Below are positions 10,346 to 22,649 of a DNA stretch of 64,000 bases, in pieces (positions within the stretch are counted from its first letter, which is position 1; the number at the start of each line of letters is the position of its first letter). A program made the position numbers and the translations under genes. Source of the stretch: Pleurodeles waltl (lineage: Eukaryota > Chordata > Amphibia > Caudata > Salamandridae); contig NC_090446.1 in NCBI RefSeq assembly GCF_031143425.1, positions 1,026,987,066 to 1,027,051,065 on the forward strand. The letters are read 5' to 3'. Under the pieces are notes generated by a model. The model saw only the letters and a list, made by a program, of their open reading frames with translations. It did not search any database and had not been told where the DNA came from.

Positions 10346-12690
10346 AACTACAATGGTCCAACAGATAATTGCACCAAAAAGTAATTCTTCAACCTAAAAC
10401 ATACATGCAGCTCAAACAACTAGTTTGATCTCAAGTAATATTGATACACCAATTTATAAAACAATATGTAATTTATTGCTAGTCTGACAATACAAATTTT
10501 CTTTAAAAATGTATATAGAGTTGCTCCAAGCACCCAAAGAAATAGTGTGTAAAGAAAAAGGGCTTGTGAAAAGAAAATATTTTTTTTAAATAATAAGGAA
10601 ATTTATCAACCAATTATATACAAATTATATACATGAGAGCCTGTGCATGCACCACTTTACAACAATATATGTCACACTCAGTTTGGGTAAAATGCCCACA
10701 TCACTATTGCCCCCTGGAGAACATCACAGCACTCCAGGCTCAATCTAGCTCTTCTATGTTTCAACCCTCCACACCAAAACGGACCAATTTTTTCCTCGAA
10801 ATCGGGTCTTCCTCAGGACACTAACAAGGATTCGGAGCAACCTATCAAAAAATGTGGGGGGAACAAAACTTTAATCTCCTATTGGTTGCAATATCATGTG
10901 CTGCACGTAAGTAGTAAGTTAAGCCACAAACTCATTTAACTTACCTAGAATTTTCTTGATACCTGAGTACCATTTGTCAGAAAGTGATATTTCATTCACT
11001 TAGGTTTAAATTCCATGTCCTTATCCCGTAAAATATCAAACAACCAACATCACCATACCAAATTAAATTCAAGACTCAACCAACTATAATATATAGAAAG
11101 GAGCCTTCTATGCAATCACTCACCAAATTCATAAGAAGGAGAGGTGTATACAACTTTCTTCCTTGCAAAATCCAAAGGCTGTCTTACCAACAATTTAATT
11201 TTTCAAAACCTGAGACAATTCACCTGATTACTGGATACTTAATTCCTCTCAAAATAGCAATAGAAATATCAATCATCACACAGTATATAGACTATTCTTA
11301 CAAAAAAAATCAAACGAATTTCAAACAATTCATTTTCATATACATATATATTGATTCACTAGCCTCCCAATAGGGAGTCGAAACTCCTGTTCATACGGGT
11401 TTATATAATATCAGTAATCCCAGCCAAAACGCCCCCCTCTGGATAAGGAGTGAAAACTCCTATCCAGGCGGATTTACATAACATCGGCGAACCCACAACC
11501 AAAACATTCACCTCCATATTTGAAGAGGGGGGTCACCTTACTCTCACGTTATTGGCTCCAGAAGGACTTAACCCCACTTCTTTAATCCAAAAAGGAAAAG
11601 AAGTAAATCAACACAGCTCACTCACCTTTCCGCTTCATGGCAGAGCCTCCCTTCCGTCCGGCTTCGGTTGAGGAACGCCAAACTTCCGCCTTCATAAATT
11701 CGTGTTACGTACAAACTGACGTTAACACAGGGGGAGACAATGTAACTGCGTTTATCCAGGAAGGATAAAGATTATCCCTCTCCTCCCCAACACCGCGAGT
11801 GCTAATTCCACATTACATCAAATTTAGAGAGCAATAACATACCCGAGTTTACGAAGAGGGATTAACCCTCTCTCCTTCAACGGGCCGTTTTTCATCAATA
11901 ACCACGTAAATGAATGGGCAAATTGCTACTTTTCATGATATCAGAAGATTAATCATCTCTAGAGATAACAAAATATCACTCTCAAAGGAAAGCTAAATGG
12001 GATTAAACCTTTCTCTATGACCGTATGGACACAAAACCTCACCTGTATAATTACACTCCATGTATAACCATAGGTAGACACGAAGGAAAACATAACCACA
12101 CTGTGTTACAGGATATAGGATAGTTAACCCTCTCTTCTCCCCCAAAGGGTAAACTCACAATCTTGCATAAATAATACAAAAAAACGTAATAAATATACAC
12201 AAAAACTTTTCAAACTCTCCCAGCACCAACAAAGTTGTTACGTTAAAACCCAAGATTCTTGAACATTTCAGAAAAACACTAAACCATGTCTAAATCAACT
12301 TCAAAGAGGAAGTCCCTAATATCCACAATTCAGACAAGCCACCTGTTTAGCTATTTCCTCATATTCATTCTGACCTAAAACCACTGTATTAAGGAGATGG
12401 ATCCATTTACATTCCTACAGGTTGAGGATATTCACTATATCTCCGCCTCGTGGATTCATGGTTACTTTTTCAATCACCACCCATCTCAAATCTTCAGCCA
12501 AATGATTGAGTTGTAAAATGATCAACCAAAGGCGCTCCCTGAACTTTGCATCTAATGTGACTGCAATGTTTCAGAATTCGCACCTTTGCCTTAGCATGAA
12601 TTATCATGAAAAAATTACCCTAATGTGGCATTGGAATGCCGCTAGGGGCTCTTAAATATGCCCTTATATGCATAAAAAAAGAAGGTTTAG
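10346..12690 (-). mobile_element. AT-rich insertion, possibly a degraded Penelope-like element
   Basis: This stretch separates the 5' and 3' parts of family B copy 1. On the minus strand near 10830-10780 it reads TCCTGAGGAAGACCCGATTT followed by a GAAAAA tract. This resembles the degenerate hammerhead-like motif CTGATGA...CGAAAC found in vertebrate Penelope-like elements. No reverse transcriptase or GIY-YIG frame survives, so the identification rests on that motif only. Open frames at 10633, 11110 and 11450 have no recognisable domains. Confidence 0.25.
11370..11515 (+). repeat. Two diverged ~73-bp tandem units with GAAA-loop hairpins
   Basis: Units beginning near 11372 and 11445 share GGAGT(C)GAAACTCCT-type hairpins, CGGRTTTAYATAAYATC and CCAGCC/CCACAACCAAAAC. 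The second hairpin has a stem of about 12 bp closed by a GAAA loop (GGAGT-GAAA-ACTCC core). Confidence 0.55.
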
Positions 12691-12699
12691 GCCGTACAA

Positions 12700-13081
12700 A
12701 AGATTGATTTTGCCAGCTCGAAATGTCCACATAAAACTACACACATAGGCTCAGGCTGCAATGGCAGGCCTGAGACAGGTTTGCAAGTCTACTTAAGTGG
12801 GTGGCACAATGAGTGCTGCAGTCCCACTAGTAGCCTTAAGTTAGAGGCCTTGAGTACATGTAGTAACACTTTACCAGGGACTTAAAAGCACATTAAATAT
12901 GCGAGTTGGGGAAACCCAATGTTACCTTGTTTTAAGGAGTCAGCACACACACTTTAGCTCTGGTTAGCAGTGGTAACATGCACAGAGTCCCACGGTCATC
13001 AAAAACAAGATGAGAAAGATATGGAGGAGTAAGGTACAACTTTTGGAAAAAGACCACCCCAAGGCTGACAGGTCTGATAGT
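12700..13081 (+). mobile_element. LTR-like repeat family B, 3' part
   Basis: Matches the ends of the 50040 and 60001 copies: GGCAGGCCTGAGACAGGTTT, a TTACCAGGGACTTA block and CTGGTTAGCAGTGGTAAC followed by CAGAGTCC. It ends near GGCTGACAGGTCTGATAG, close to an inverted TGTTAG start. Probably the continuation of the copy that begins at 8627. Confidence 0.6.
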
Positions 13082-14660
13082 TGTCACCTGCTTGCACACT
13101 GTTATTTACTCCCTGAAAACTGGCCAAATTTTGAATCTGCTGGAGAAACTGAACTAAGCCATAGAGACCTCAGAAACTACTGCCTGTCACCTACTTCCCT
13201 TTCTTGGTATGGTCCTGCAAAAAGCAGTAGTACTGAAAGTTAGACCCACAAAATCAAATGTAACCTACTACATGTCTAGCTAGCTTCTGACAATGCAAAT
13301 TGTTGATAGCATGCTCACAAGCAAAAATGACCAGTCTCTCTTAGTCATCTTCAATCTCTCAGTGGCTACTAGAACTCTGTCTGCATGAATAGCATCTCTG
13401 ACAGTGTCCTCAAATAAATTGCCTCATTCCAGAATGTACGAAAATGGGTTGATAGTTTGGGAGGGTTAGGGGGGTGAATCTTTCTCAAGTAATAAATCCT
13501 GTTGAGTTAAACACACACAGTTTCATAATGTAAAGCTCCCTTCAACCCGGGTAACCATAGCACAGCACATACAGGCTTAATTTGGGAAAAGCATCTAATA
13601 TATTTAGCAGTACCAAAATAAAACATCAAAACACAACATAATACAAATCTCACAACCAATTTCTAACAAGCATTTGCAATGCAATAAGTCTTACGTTTGC
13701 TTGAGTTACAGCTATTAGCCTTGTAAATTCCTAACTGGACTATTCTTGCCACTTAAATTGAAAATGAAAAGTATAACAGTTGACATAAGCGAGCTGATTC
13801 AAAGCACCACGGCCACCATGAGCATGAGCGTGAAGGAGAGACACAAAATAAAAAATAATTTTGTTCGCAGTCAAACATATCGGCAAACATGCAATTATCC
13901 ATGTAATAAGGTCAAGGTCTAAGGCGGTAAGAAAACCACCCCAAGGAGGGACAAATATAAACCATTTACCAATTATTACAAAGGATTTTTGAAAGGCAAG
14001 CCTACAAAAGAATGATAGTGATGGGCGTGCAGTGGCTGTGGTTAAAAGCCCACAGCACGTCAGAGTGCTTGCGCGCTCAACATAAAAATCAAGAAAACTT
14101 TATTGGGAAAAATACCTTCTGATCAGTATAGGGAAAGGTGCGGAAGACATTGTGACGCAAGGGTTAATTAGCTTGAGCAGTGTAGATGAGCGTGATGCCT
14201 GCTGAAACCCGAACAACGTGGAAAAGTTCACGATATTAGTTTCAAGCTTGTTTGTGTAGGAGACTCCGTCTCAACCTTGAGAATGAGAGTACAGGGAGAA
14301 GAGGGAATGAAAACAATGGCTGGGGAGGGGGCAGAGCAGCCAAGAGACAAGTGCTGATAACATTGCTAGAAAATGCCAGAAAGGAATAGAATCCAAGCTT
14401 TGAGTTATTTAAGCACTGAAGTGCGGGTGAGGGATTTGAAGCTCGCAGATGGGGTTGTGAAAGCTGCCATCTCCAGGCCCAGCGCTGCCTCCCTGTTTGC
14501 TGTTCAGAGACCGTGACGCTTGAGAGGGGGAGAGGTCCAAGCAGGTGGTAGAGGGCTTCCCAGCATTTTGTGGACTAAGTTAAGTTCAACACAGGGATGA
14601 AAGGCCTTTGTTTCTCTGCTCTATTATTATGATTGATTATTATGCTTGCACTATGTTTAT
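13082..14660. other. Unassigned, no gene
   Basis: I see no supported gene. The stretch 14160-14560 (CCGAACAACGTGGAAAAGTT, GAGACTCCGTCTCAACCTTG) has the look of a retroelement LTR or promoter-like unit, but its ends could not be fixed. Confidence 0.4.
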
Positions 14661-14955
14661 AATCTGAAGTATTCAGCTCGTTTATATTTTGTTTTCTGAA
14701 CATCGTAGTGTGAGCTTGCTGCAGTAATTGAAACATGCATTTTGGTATGCAGTTAATCAAAGCTAATCTGAAGTATTCAGCTCGTTTATATTTTGCTTTC
14801 TGAACATCGTAGTGTGAGCCTGCTGCAGTAATTGAAACATGCATTTTGGTGTGCAGTAAATCAAAGCTTATCTGAAGTATTCAACTCGTTTATATGTTGC
14901 TTCCCGAACATCGTAGTGTGACGCATTTTGGTATACAGTTAATCAAAGCTTATAT
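14661..14955 (+). repeat. Tandem array, 104-bp unit, about 2.8 copies
   Basis: AATCTGAAGTATTCAGCTCG starts at 14661 and 14765, and a near copy starts at 14869, giving a 104-bp period. Units carry GAACATCGTAGTGTGA and CATGCATTTTGGTRTGCAGT. The third unit has lost about 18 bp. A minus-strand open frame across it is a product of the repeat. Confidence 0.9.
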
Positions 14956-15624
14956 CTGTCAATGAACTATTTGCTCATATATATACATAGATACCCTTTG
15001 TAGTGTACTCATATATAAATAGATGCTCTTCATTGCTATTTTTATTCTACCATTGTTGATGTGCTAAATGCATACATTTACCTGAAATTCTAGTAAAGCT
15101 AAATTGTATTCATAATTGGTGTGTGGTCCTTCATTGAGCGTCCTTATTGACTTATACCGGACAGGTGTCAACCACTCACCTGGATAAGACACCTTCCAAA
15201 TTATTAAAATCCTTGCAGGGGAGCCATAGACATTTTTTTAACATTTTAGGGCAAAAAAAAGTGCCATGGGAAAGAAAAGCACCAATCAAAAGTCACTGTT
15301 CACAAATTGACCAAAATATAGGCAGTAACTTCAGGTGACTGTTAAAGGTCAGATACACAAAGCAGGTCGCCACTGTCAAACGTTTTTACCTCCTCACTTT
15401 TAAGAAGTCGAAATCCTCCAGCGAAACAAGGTTGAAAAATGTATCCGATGAACTTCACTCAAAGTTGGGTATCCATTGAATTGGCCAAGGTCCTGCTGAA
15501 ATTGTTGGTTTTGGTGGGAAAAGCTCAGAGTGAAAAAAATCTAATTTCTTGCCCACCAAAGTCCTCTCATTGGTCAAATACTTTTCACACCTTTATCTAG
15601 TCAAGATTTTTACTTTTGTACTTA
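14956..15624. other. Unassigned, no gene
   Basis: AT-rich DNA with CATATATATACATAG-like tracts, then unique-looking sequence. No gene is supported. It ends in the TTA (15622-15624) that flanks the MITE. Confidence 0.45.
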
Positions 15625-16097
15625 GGGCCCAATTAAGAGTATGGCAGTCCATAGACCGATGTACCTGGGGTGGTGGTCAGACTGCCGCAACCTTGGTGGT
15701 CCGACCACCATATTATGATGCTGGAGGTTGGACCACCAGCTGACCTCCCCCACCACCAGGATCATGGATACCAGCGGGTTGGCGGTGGTGCAAGTTGTGG
15801 TCAACCTTGGTGGTGCAGATTTTGGCACCCCGTACTGATTAGGACTTGCCTTTCCTGCTGGCCTTTCCATGGTGGGGACTCTGCCAGGGAAAAACCTGCG
15901 GAAAGGCAGGTATGGGGCCACCCCTGTCAGCACACTCGGAATGCGCACTGTCTGCCATGGCAGAGCCGAAGCCAATGCTGCCACACTGTGTCCGCCGGCC
16001 AGCCCGGTGGGCAACTCATAATACTGCGGTGCCAGCAGCCTCCCCACCGCTGTATTGGCAGTCTGGTAATAGGACCACCAAAGTTGTAATCAGGTGC
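15625..16097. mobile_element. Harbinger-like MITE (473 bp) with TTA duplication
   Basis: Flanked by TTA on both sides (15622-15624, 16098-16100). The ends read GGGCCCAATTAAGAGTATGG and, inverted, GCACCTGATTACAACTTTGG, with TGGTGGTC-rich subterminal sequence. A 3-bp TTA duplication plus GGTGG-rich ends fit Harbinger. No coding sequence. It is older and more diverged than the MITEs at 26124 and 28160. Confidence 0.75.
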
Positions 16098-16100
16098 TTA

Positions 16101-16845
16101 GTCTCTTTCTTGGAGGTGAAAGCCTCCAGAACGACAACCCTTGAAGCTCTATCCAAGGATGTCCTTTTGAAATTTAATAGTTTTTCTGAGAGGTCCAGAT
16201 GACACTCCATAGGTCTTAGATAATCCACTTTTTTCAACTTGCTGGAGCAGCACCTCTTGGTCACTTCTTACACTACGAGGACTTCAGGGACAGCACGCAC
16301 AGGCAAGGACTCACTCCAGCAGAGCCCACCAGCACAGTCCAGTCATGATCCAGTTGCAAATGGTCATCTGGTCACTCCATGAAGAGAGACTTTTTTAGCT
16401 CCTTATGTTCCTGTAGGTACACACCTCTTAGTCCTGGATACAATTGGGAGCAGGATCAGCTCTTCAAATCTCAGACAAAAAGGCCCAGTGCTCTTCTGTT
16501 CTTCAGGTCAAGATGAGTTCTGATGAGGTCGCGGCAAGATGCCATGTTTATAGAAATCACTAGCCAGTAGATGCGGAAGACTTCTGGACAGCCCTGACCA
16601 GTGAATGTTCACAAGGGTAAACCTTCTCTTTTTCTAACACAGTATAGCCCTCTTAACGTACTGTATTGTATTGTACTGTAAGTTATCCCACAATGTATTA
16701 TTCTTAGTGAAATCCAACATGGCAGCACTCTTCTGCCCCAGGCCGCTGCCCCAGCTAGGAGCAAATTAGAATGCCTCTCCTCCTAAACCATACCAAGGAG
16801 ATTCTAGGCGTATCAGACGAAATATTAAATCAAAATTGAGTTACA
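16101..16845. other. Unassigned, no gene
   Basis: Mixed unique-looking sequence without a supported gene or a clear repeat boundary. Confidence 0.4.
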
Positions 16846-17069
16846 GCAATATTGAGTTTTTAATATCATGACAGAAAAACTGTGTGAAAAAATATCGTTG
16901 ACAAAAATATTGATGTTTTAAGGTAAGAAGTGTCATTTTTTTAAGTTTTTTGTTTAAATAATATATTGTCTGTGTCTTATATTGTTTGTGTAATTGTTAT
17001 TTTTATTTAAATATAGTTTGTAATTTTAAGTTATTGGTATGTTTTATTTAATTGTAAAATAGTAAAACG

Positions 17070-17660
17070 TAGCTTTGTAGCGGGTTGTGAGGATTGTAGG
17101 GGTACAGGGTGGGAAGTTAATTATGTATAATTAAGGTATATATTTTTTAAATTAATCGTAATTATTTATTTTATTATTAAGTATGTAAATTATGTAAATA
17201 ATACTTTAAGTTAGATTTTAGGTGTGGGTTTTTGGATTTGTAGGGGCATACAGTGGGAAGTTACATAATTATTTATTAATTCTGGATAAAATATTAATTA
17301 ATTGTTAATTAATTTTGTATATTGTGTAATTAATATAATTTTGTCATTTATATTTTAGTAGTGTGTTGTTGCATTTGTGGGGTACAGGGCGGGAAGTTAA
17401 TTAAATAATAAATGTTTAATTATACATAAATGATTAATTTGTTAAATATTGATTGATTATGGCAAATGTGTAATTATTATATTTAATTTACACATTTACA
17501 TTTTAGGTGTGGGTTGTTGGATTTGTAGGGGTATAGGGTGGGAAGTTAATTAAATAATAATTTATTATTTATAAATCATTTACTTATAATTAATTGCGCA
17601 AATATATACTTTAAATATATATATGTTTAATGTGTGACTATAGTGTGGGAATTTAATGAA
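17070..17660 (+). repeat. Diverged minisatellite, ~140-bp period, about 4 units
   Basis: The core TTGGATTTGTAGGGGTAYAG followed by GGTGGGAAGTTAATTA recurs near 17090, 17235, 17368 and 17517, with AT-rich spacers. A partial unit (GTGTGGGAATTTAATGA) follows at about 17643. Confidence 0.8.
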
Positions 17661-17821
17661 ATCATTATTGAATAATATTGTTTCTTATATTAATTATTTA
17701 AACAATTAATAATTAATTGCTTTTTATTGTGTATATTTAATTTTATGTTAATAGTTTTATAAATTTATGAAATTACTACTTATTAATACTTATGTTAAAA
17801 TAAGGTATGTGTTTGAATTGA

Positions 17822-18280
17822 AGTGCTTTCCCTACTGCTGCAAAGACTGGAGTGGGAATAGTTAATTTTACCCCTCCTGAGTCCAACCATTTCCCTACTG
17901 TTGCACCCACTAGAGTGTGAATAGTCAATTTTACTCCTCCTAATTCCAACACTTTCCTTACTGTTGCAACAACTGGGAATAGAACATTTTACCCCTCCTG
18001 AGTCTAAATATTTCCCTACTGTTGCACAGACAGGAGTGGGAATAGTAAATTGTACCCCTCCTGAACCCAACTCTTTCTCTACTGTTGCACAGACTGCTGG
18101 AGTGGGAATAGTACATTTTACCTCTCCTGTTGCACCGACCTCAGTGGGAATAGTAAATGTTACCTCTCCTGAGTCGAACGATTACCTACTGTTGCATTAA
18201 CAGGAGTGTGAATAGTACATTTGACCCCTCCTGAATCCAGTGCTTTCCCTACTGTTGCACAGAGTGGAGTGGGACTATTT
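17822..18280 (+). repeat. Minisatellite, ~70-bp period, about 7 units
   Basis: Each unit reads TTTCCCTACTGTTGCACAGA, then GGAGTGGGAATAGTAAATTT and TACCCCTCCTGAGTCCAAC with substitutions. Units vary between about 45 and 75 bp. Non-coding; open frames on both strands here follow the repeat. Confidence 0.9.
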
Positions 18281-18606
18281 TATGTATTTTTCCTAGAAAT
18301 TTAGAGTTTTGTTTATATTATTGAAAATTATATTATTATTATGTTTCTGTGTATTTTAAAATATTTTCAATGAGTAATATTTGTAATGTATAATAGATTT
18401 TTAGTAAGATGTATTTTGTAAATTGTTTAAATTTTATGTGTAATTAAATTGGTATATTTTTCAAATAGTTTCCAGTTTATTTGTTACAGGTGTTAATTTA
18501 CTATATGTATACAAATATATATATTTTTGTGCTCAATATTTTTGACACAATATTTCTGTATCATGATATTTAGGGTTTTGATATTTTGTGAACTGGTTCT
18601 AGGACC

Positions 18607-21600
18607 AACTCCCCATCCTACTGAAATCGAACCTGGTTGGCTGCAGTTGGCCCTGGGATCAAAGGACTCCTGTTGCACAAGTCTCACTTATCACTATACT
18701 GTAAATGGAGAGGCCTCATCCTGGTCCTTTTTACGTCTGTGAACTCTTGCCATCTCCCTTTCCTGAGAGAGGATAAGTCACATACCGCACACCCAGGCCT
18801 TACTGGCTAAAATCCCAAGCCTTTGTTTTTGCTTTGTGAGGTGTTTTCATACCTAATCGCTGGGGAAGACACTGACAGGGAGGGGCTGCTGTAAGGCTAA
18901 TACTAACAGGATAGAGAAACCAAAAATGTCCCTCCTGTAATGATAGGTGTGCTGTGGCCCCCTATTAGCTCCATGATCCACCCCCAGATATGACATCCCA
19001 GAGTTGAATAAGGTACCACTCAGGTGCACTACTGACAGTTCCATTTTTCTGCTCTCTTCAATGTGGATCCGGACTTGGTATTGTCAGAACGTTTTTCTCC
19101 AAATGATTACAGTTGCAATGTTGAATGTTGGGATGTGTGGATGGATAGCATTTGGATTTTCCTGGACATCGTTCTGGATTTGTAGGGGTGGACTACCCCT
19201 CTTGTGGGATGCCGTTCGGTCCCCTCCTGACGGTAGCCATGGTGGTTCCAAATGCCTTCGACTTTTACTGAGGCCGTCATCTCAATGTCCTGGAGCCTTC
19301 ATAAACGTTGTATATCAGTCTGGCGCTCTTTTTTTTATATCCTAATGTCCTGTGTTACATCTATCATGCATTCCTTTCACTTCACTTATGTGCTATTTGA
19401 TCGGCATGGCTTTCCTCGCGCCCCTCGTGATTAAAGTTCTTTTTTTACCTTGCACTAGTCCGCACGCTGCACTTTTGTATTTTGGTGACCAATTTTGAAC
19501 ACCCTGAGGAATGAATAGATTAACATCAGTATGCTGTCTGCCTTTTCCTAAACTCTGAGTGATACGCTTTGCAGTGGCGGTTCCTCTGCTGGGGCGGAGG
19601 AGCGTCACACCCCCCCCCCCGCCAGCAGCAACCGCTGCAATTCCTTTCCCAAACCATGTTTATTATCCTTTCCGTGCAAAAAAGGTGGGGCATTGGGGTC
19701 ACGAGCAGTGAGGGGAGTGCACTCCCCTCAGAGTGCATGTGTGTTTGGCTGGGCCTCTTGTGCCAGCTAAACACAAATGCGCAATAGGCTGTCTCCAGCT
19801 CAGCAACTTTGTTGCTGGGCTGGCAAGAGCCTGCACAGGCTCCCAGTCTGCCTGGGAGCACCCTGGGTGGGCACTCCGAGCCAATCCTGATGCTGCTGTG
19901 AGCAGCGTTAGGATTGGCGCAGGGCAGACTGGGAGCATGTGCCAGCGGTGAGGACGAGGGAGAGGAGTGTTGTGGCGCAATGGAAGAGGTAAGTGTTTTT
20001 TTATTTTTTATTTAGTTTATTAATTGCTTCTCTCCCCCCAGCTCAGGCTTAGGCTGCAAGAAGCATTCTATCTCAGGTGGGAGTTCAATCACCTGTACCC
20101 ATTTCCTCTTATCAATCTGATTCCTCTGGTTCTAAGGAAGATGTGATAATCATATAATTATTTATTTCTCTCCTTTACAGATCACATCAACAAAACTGGG
20201 TAAACACAAACCTCCTGCACAGTGTAAAATCGCATCTCACAGCCCCTATCTTTCAAACAACTGTGCAAGCCCTCGTCATCTTCTTTATCAATGGGGCAAA
20301 GAAGTGTTCACTAATCTCCCAGACAGCACACTCACCGCAATTAAAGCAGCCTCCCACGCAGCTGCTTAATTGATCACTGGAGAATGAAAGCATGGTCATC
20401 CCCACTCTGAGATGCCTACACTGGTGCTTCTTGCCAGCTGGTTTCAAACTCCTATCCCTGTGCATAATCTTCTCTTATACAAGGGTTTACAAGAAGCACG
20501 TTGTTGAAGAAGGCTTGGTATAGAATACTGTTGTAGGGGGCGCATGCTCAGTGTGTCTTATGCTGTACTTGTAGCCTAAGCTGCACTAACATTTCTGAGG
20601 TCACCTGCCAGTGTGGTCTGTCACCTGACAGTGTGTTTTACATCCAAGACAAAGTGTGAGGGAGGAAGGGCAGCAATGGCCCATGGAGTTCTGCACTGGT
20701 TGAAGGATATCAAACTTCGGTGTCTTCTCTGTGTATTAAGCTGAAGCCATAAATCACAGGAATGTGGGGTAGGCTAGCGCTATGAGCTGTCCTTTCCAAG
20801 AAAGGGGCATATTTTTGTCATACAAATGAAAGGATATGGAGGCGAATGCCCTGGATGAATCACAACACGGTAGTTCCATCATTTTTTATCAACATTCATC
20901 ACTTTCCTACTGAAATTTTTGTGTCTCTGAATTTTTTAAGTCAAGCCTAATCAGCGTGCATGTGCTGACTCTCGACATGCTGTAATCTACTTCTGTGGGG
21001 TTTTGCCAAGTCTATCACACGCCCATCACTTTCATTCATTCCTTGGACTGCCTTTCAAAATTCCTTTGGTTTGTTAGGTTAATGCTTCAGGTTTGTCCAG
21101 CTTTGAGGCAGTTTTTTACCGCCTTTGAGACTGATAGTGTTACATGGATTATTGCACGATCGGTCACATACTTTGGTGCCGGTGAACTACTTTTTTCTTT
21201 TTCCTATCCGCTTCGTGCACACAGTGGTACGTTGTTTCTTCCTCTGTCGTCTTACTGTTCCTTGGCAGTGTCTGCACCCAACAAAGGCTGCAAGCTGGAG
21301 GGGTATTCTTTTATTTTATATTTATATAGTGCAAACTCAACCAGAAGATTGAGGTGCTTTACATGAGCACCAGTTAAATTTGCAGCCCCATTCTAAATTC
21401 TTCTCAAGTTTAGCAGTTGAAAAATATACAAACTGGTGCCTTTTAAATAGAAAGCACAAGGGAAATCCTCAACCTGGCTCTCCCCGGCACAGTGGGAGAG
21501 TAAATACTACAATATTCACTGCATTCGGGAACCTCGCCACATAATGCTTAGCGGGTCATTCCTTTTACTACAAATTTTTGCACATAGCTTAGCCTGTAGT

Positions 21601-22645
21601 GGTCCTAGGACAATGGGACCACCACCAAAACGTGCTTTTTCTGTTCAGCTCATCTTCTGGGTCCCCACTCTAGGATAGGGACCCTAAAATCATAACCTTT
21701 CCCTCCATTTAATGTCTTTTTAAACTCTCTCACTCTCTCAAGGCTGGAGCTTTTGCTTTACAGCTGGGAGTAGTTTGTGTTCTAATGGCCTTGTTTCTAA
21801 TAATTTTCTAGCAGGCCTGCTAAACATGAAAATGTATAATGCACTATGTTCTCTACGGGCTGAATATATGCTAATATTGCACTGCTCTCGGCCCTTTTCT
21901 TTTCATATGGGTACGCCCTCCAGGAGCTGACTATATGGTTACATGACCTTGTTTCTTCCAAATGCTATTTGTATTATGGTGCCCTGTAGGGGATGTTCTG
22001 ACCACTACAGTCTAATGCCAAGTGTATGAAGGAATGCACAAGCACAGTTTATTTCTGATAAAGGTTTAATGTGCTGCATGGCTAAATAGTTATAAGGTCC
22101 CAAAGGCGAGACTTATTGGCTATGCCAATGCTCGTTTTTCTTACAATTAGTGTTTCCATTCAATCTCCTGCTGCATGTTTTTGTTTGGCTCTGTCCTGTA
22201 CCATGATAGAGTGGGAGTGGCACCTTGCTGTTTACTTCTGCATCAATTGTTATCAACAATCAAGCACAGCAACATTTTGAAAGAGGTTCTTACTCTTTGT
22301 GTCTTATCTTGCCTAACTGAGTCCATCTAAAGGAGGTCTTTGATACCTTTCATTTGAACTGTTCTGTGTAGTGTTGTACCATAGCTGCTTGAAGGAGTCA
22401 TGCTTTTCTTGGACATGACACTTAATAGACCTGTTCAGCGTTCTGCCCTTGACGTCTACAAAGCTGTACATATACACGTGCTCAATTACCAGGCTAAAAT
22501 CCTCTTGTTAGTCAGTCGATCCTGCATGACTCTCAACGGGGCTGGCCTTTATCGTGGGCGTGCTGGGTCCATACCCAGGCACCCACTTTTAGAAGGGCTC
22601 AGTAGCAGCCTCCAGCAGTCTCACTCTAACCTGGCTCTAAAGTAA
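18607..22645. other. Unassigned, no gene
   Basis: No supported gene. A possible non-autonomous hAT-like end lies at about 19573 (CAGTGGCGGTTCCTCTGCTG), and the stretch to about 20000 is GC-rich with several short palindromes, but no matching right end was found. A TTTATATTTATATAGTGCAA motif at about 21323 resembles the 3' end of a dispersed repeat. Confidence 0.4.
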
Positions 22646-22649
22646 TAGT

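Larger units (their letters stand above)
16846..18606. mobile_element. Composite AT-rich element bounded by inverted repeats, carrying two minisatellites
   Basis: Left flank AATATTGAGTTTTTAATATC / ATGACAGAAAAACTGTGTG... / GACAAAAATATTG (16850-16910) recurs inverted at about 18525-18600 (CAATATTTTTGACACAATAT, then TTCTGTATCATGATATT). The repeats are imperfect, and no target duplication could be assigned. Between them lie a ~140-bp array and a ~70-bp array. The class is unknown; the inverted ends suggest a non-autonomous DNA element or a fold-back structure. Confidence 0.45.

Noticed and set aside
14575..14844. 89-codon minus-strand frame with internal repeats
   Set aside because: It only translates the 104-bp tandem array.
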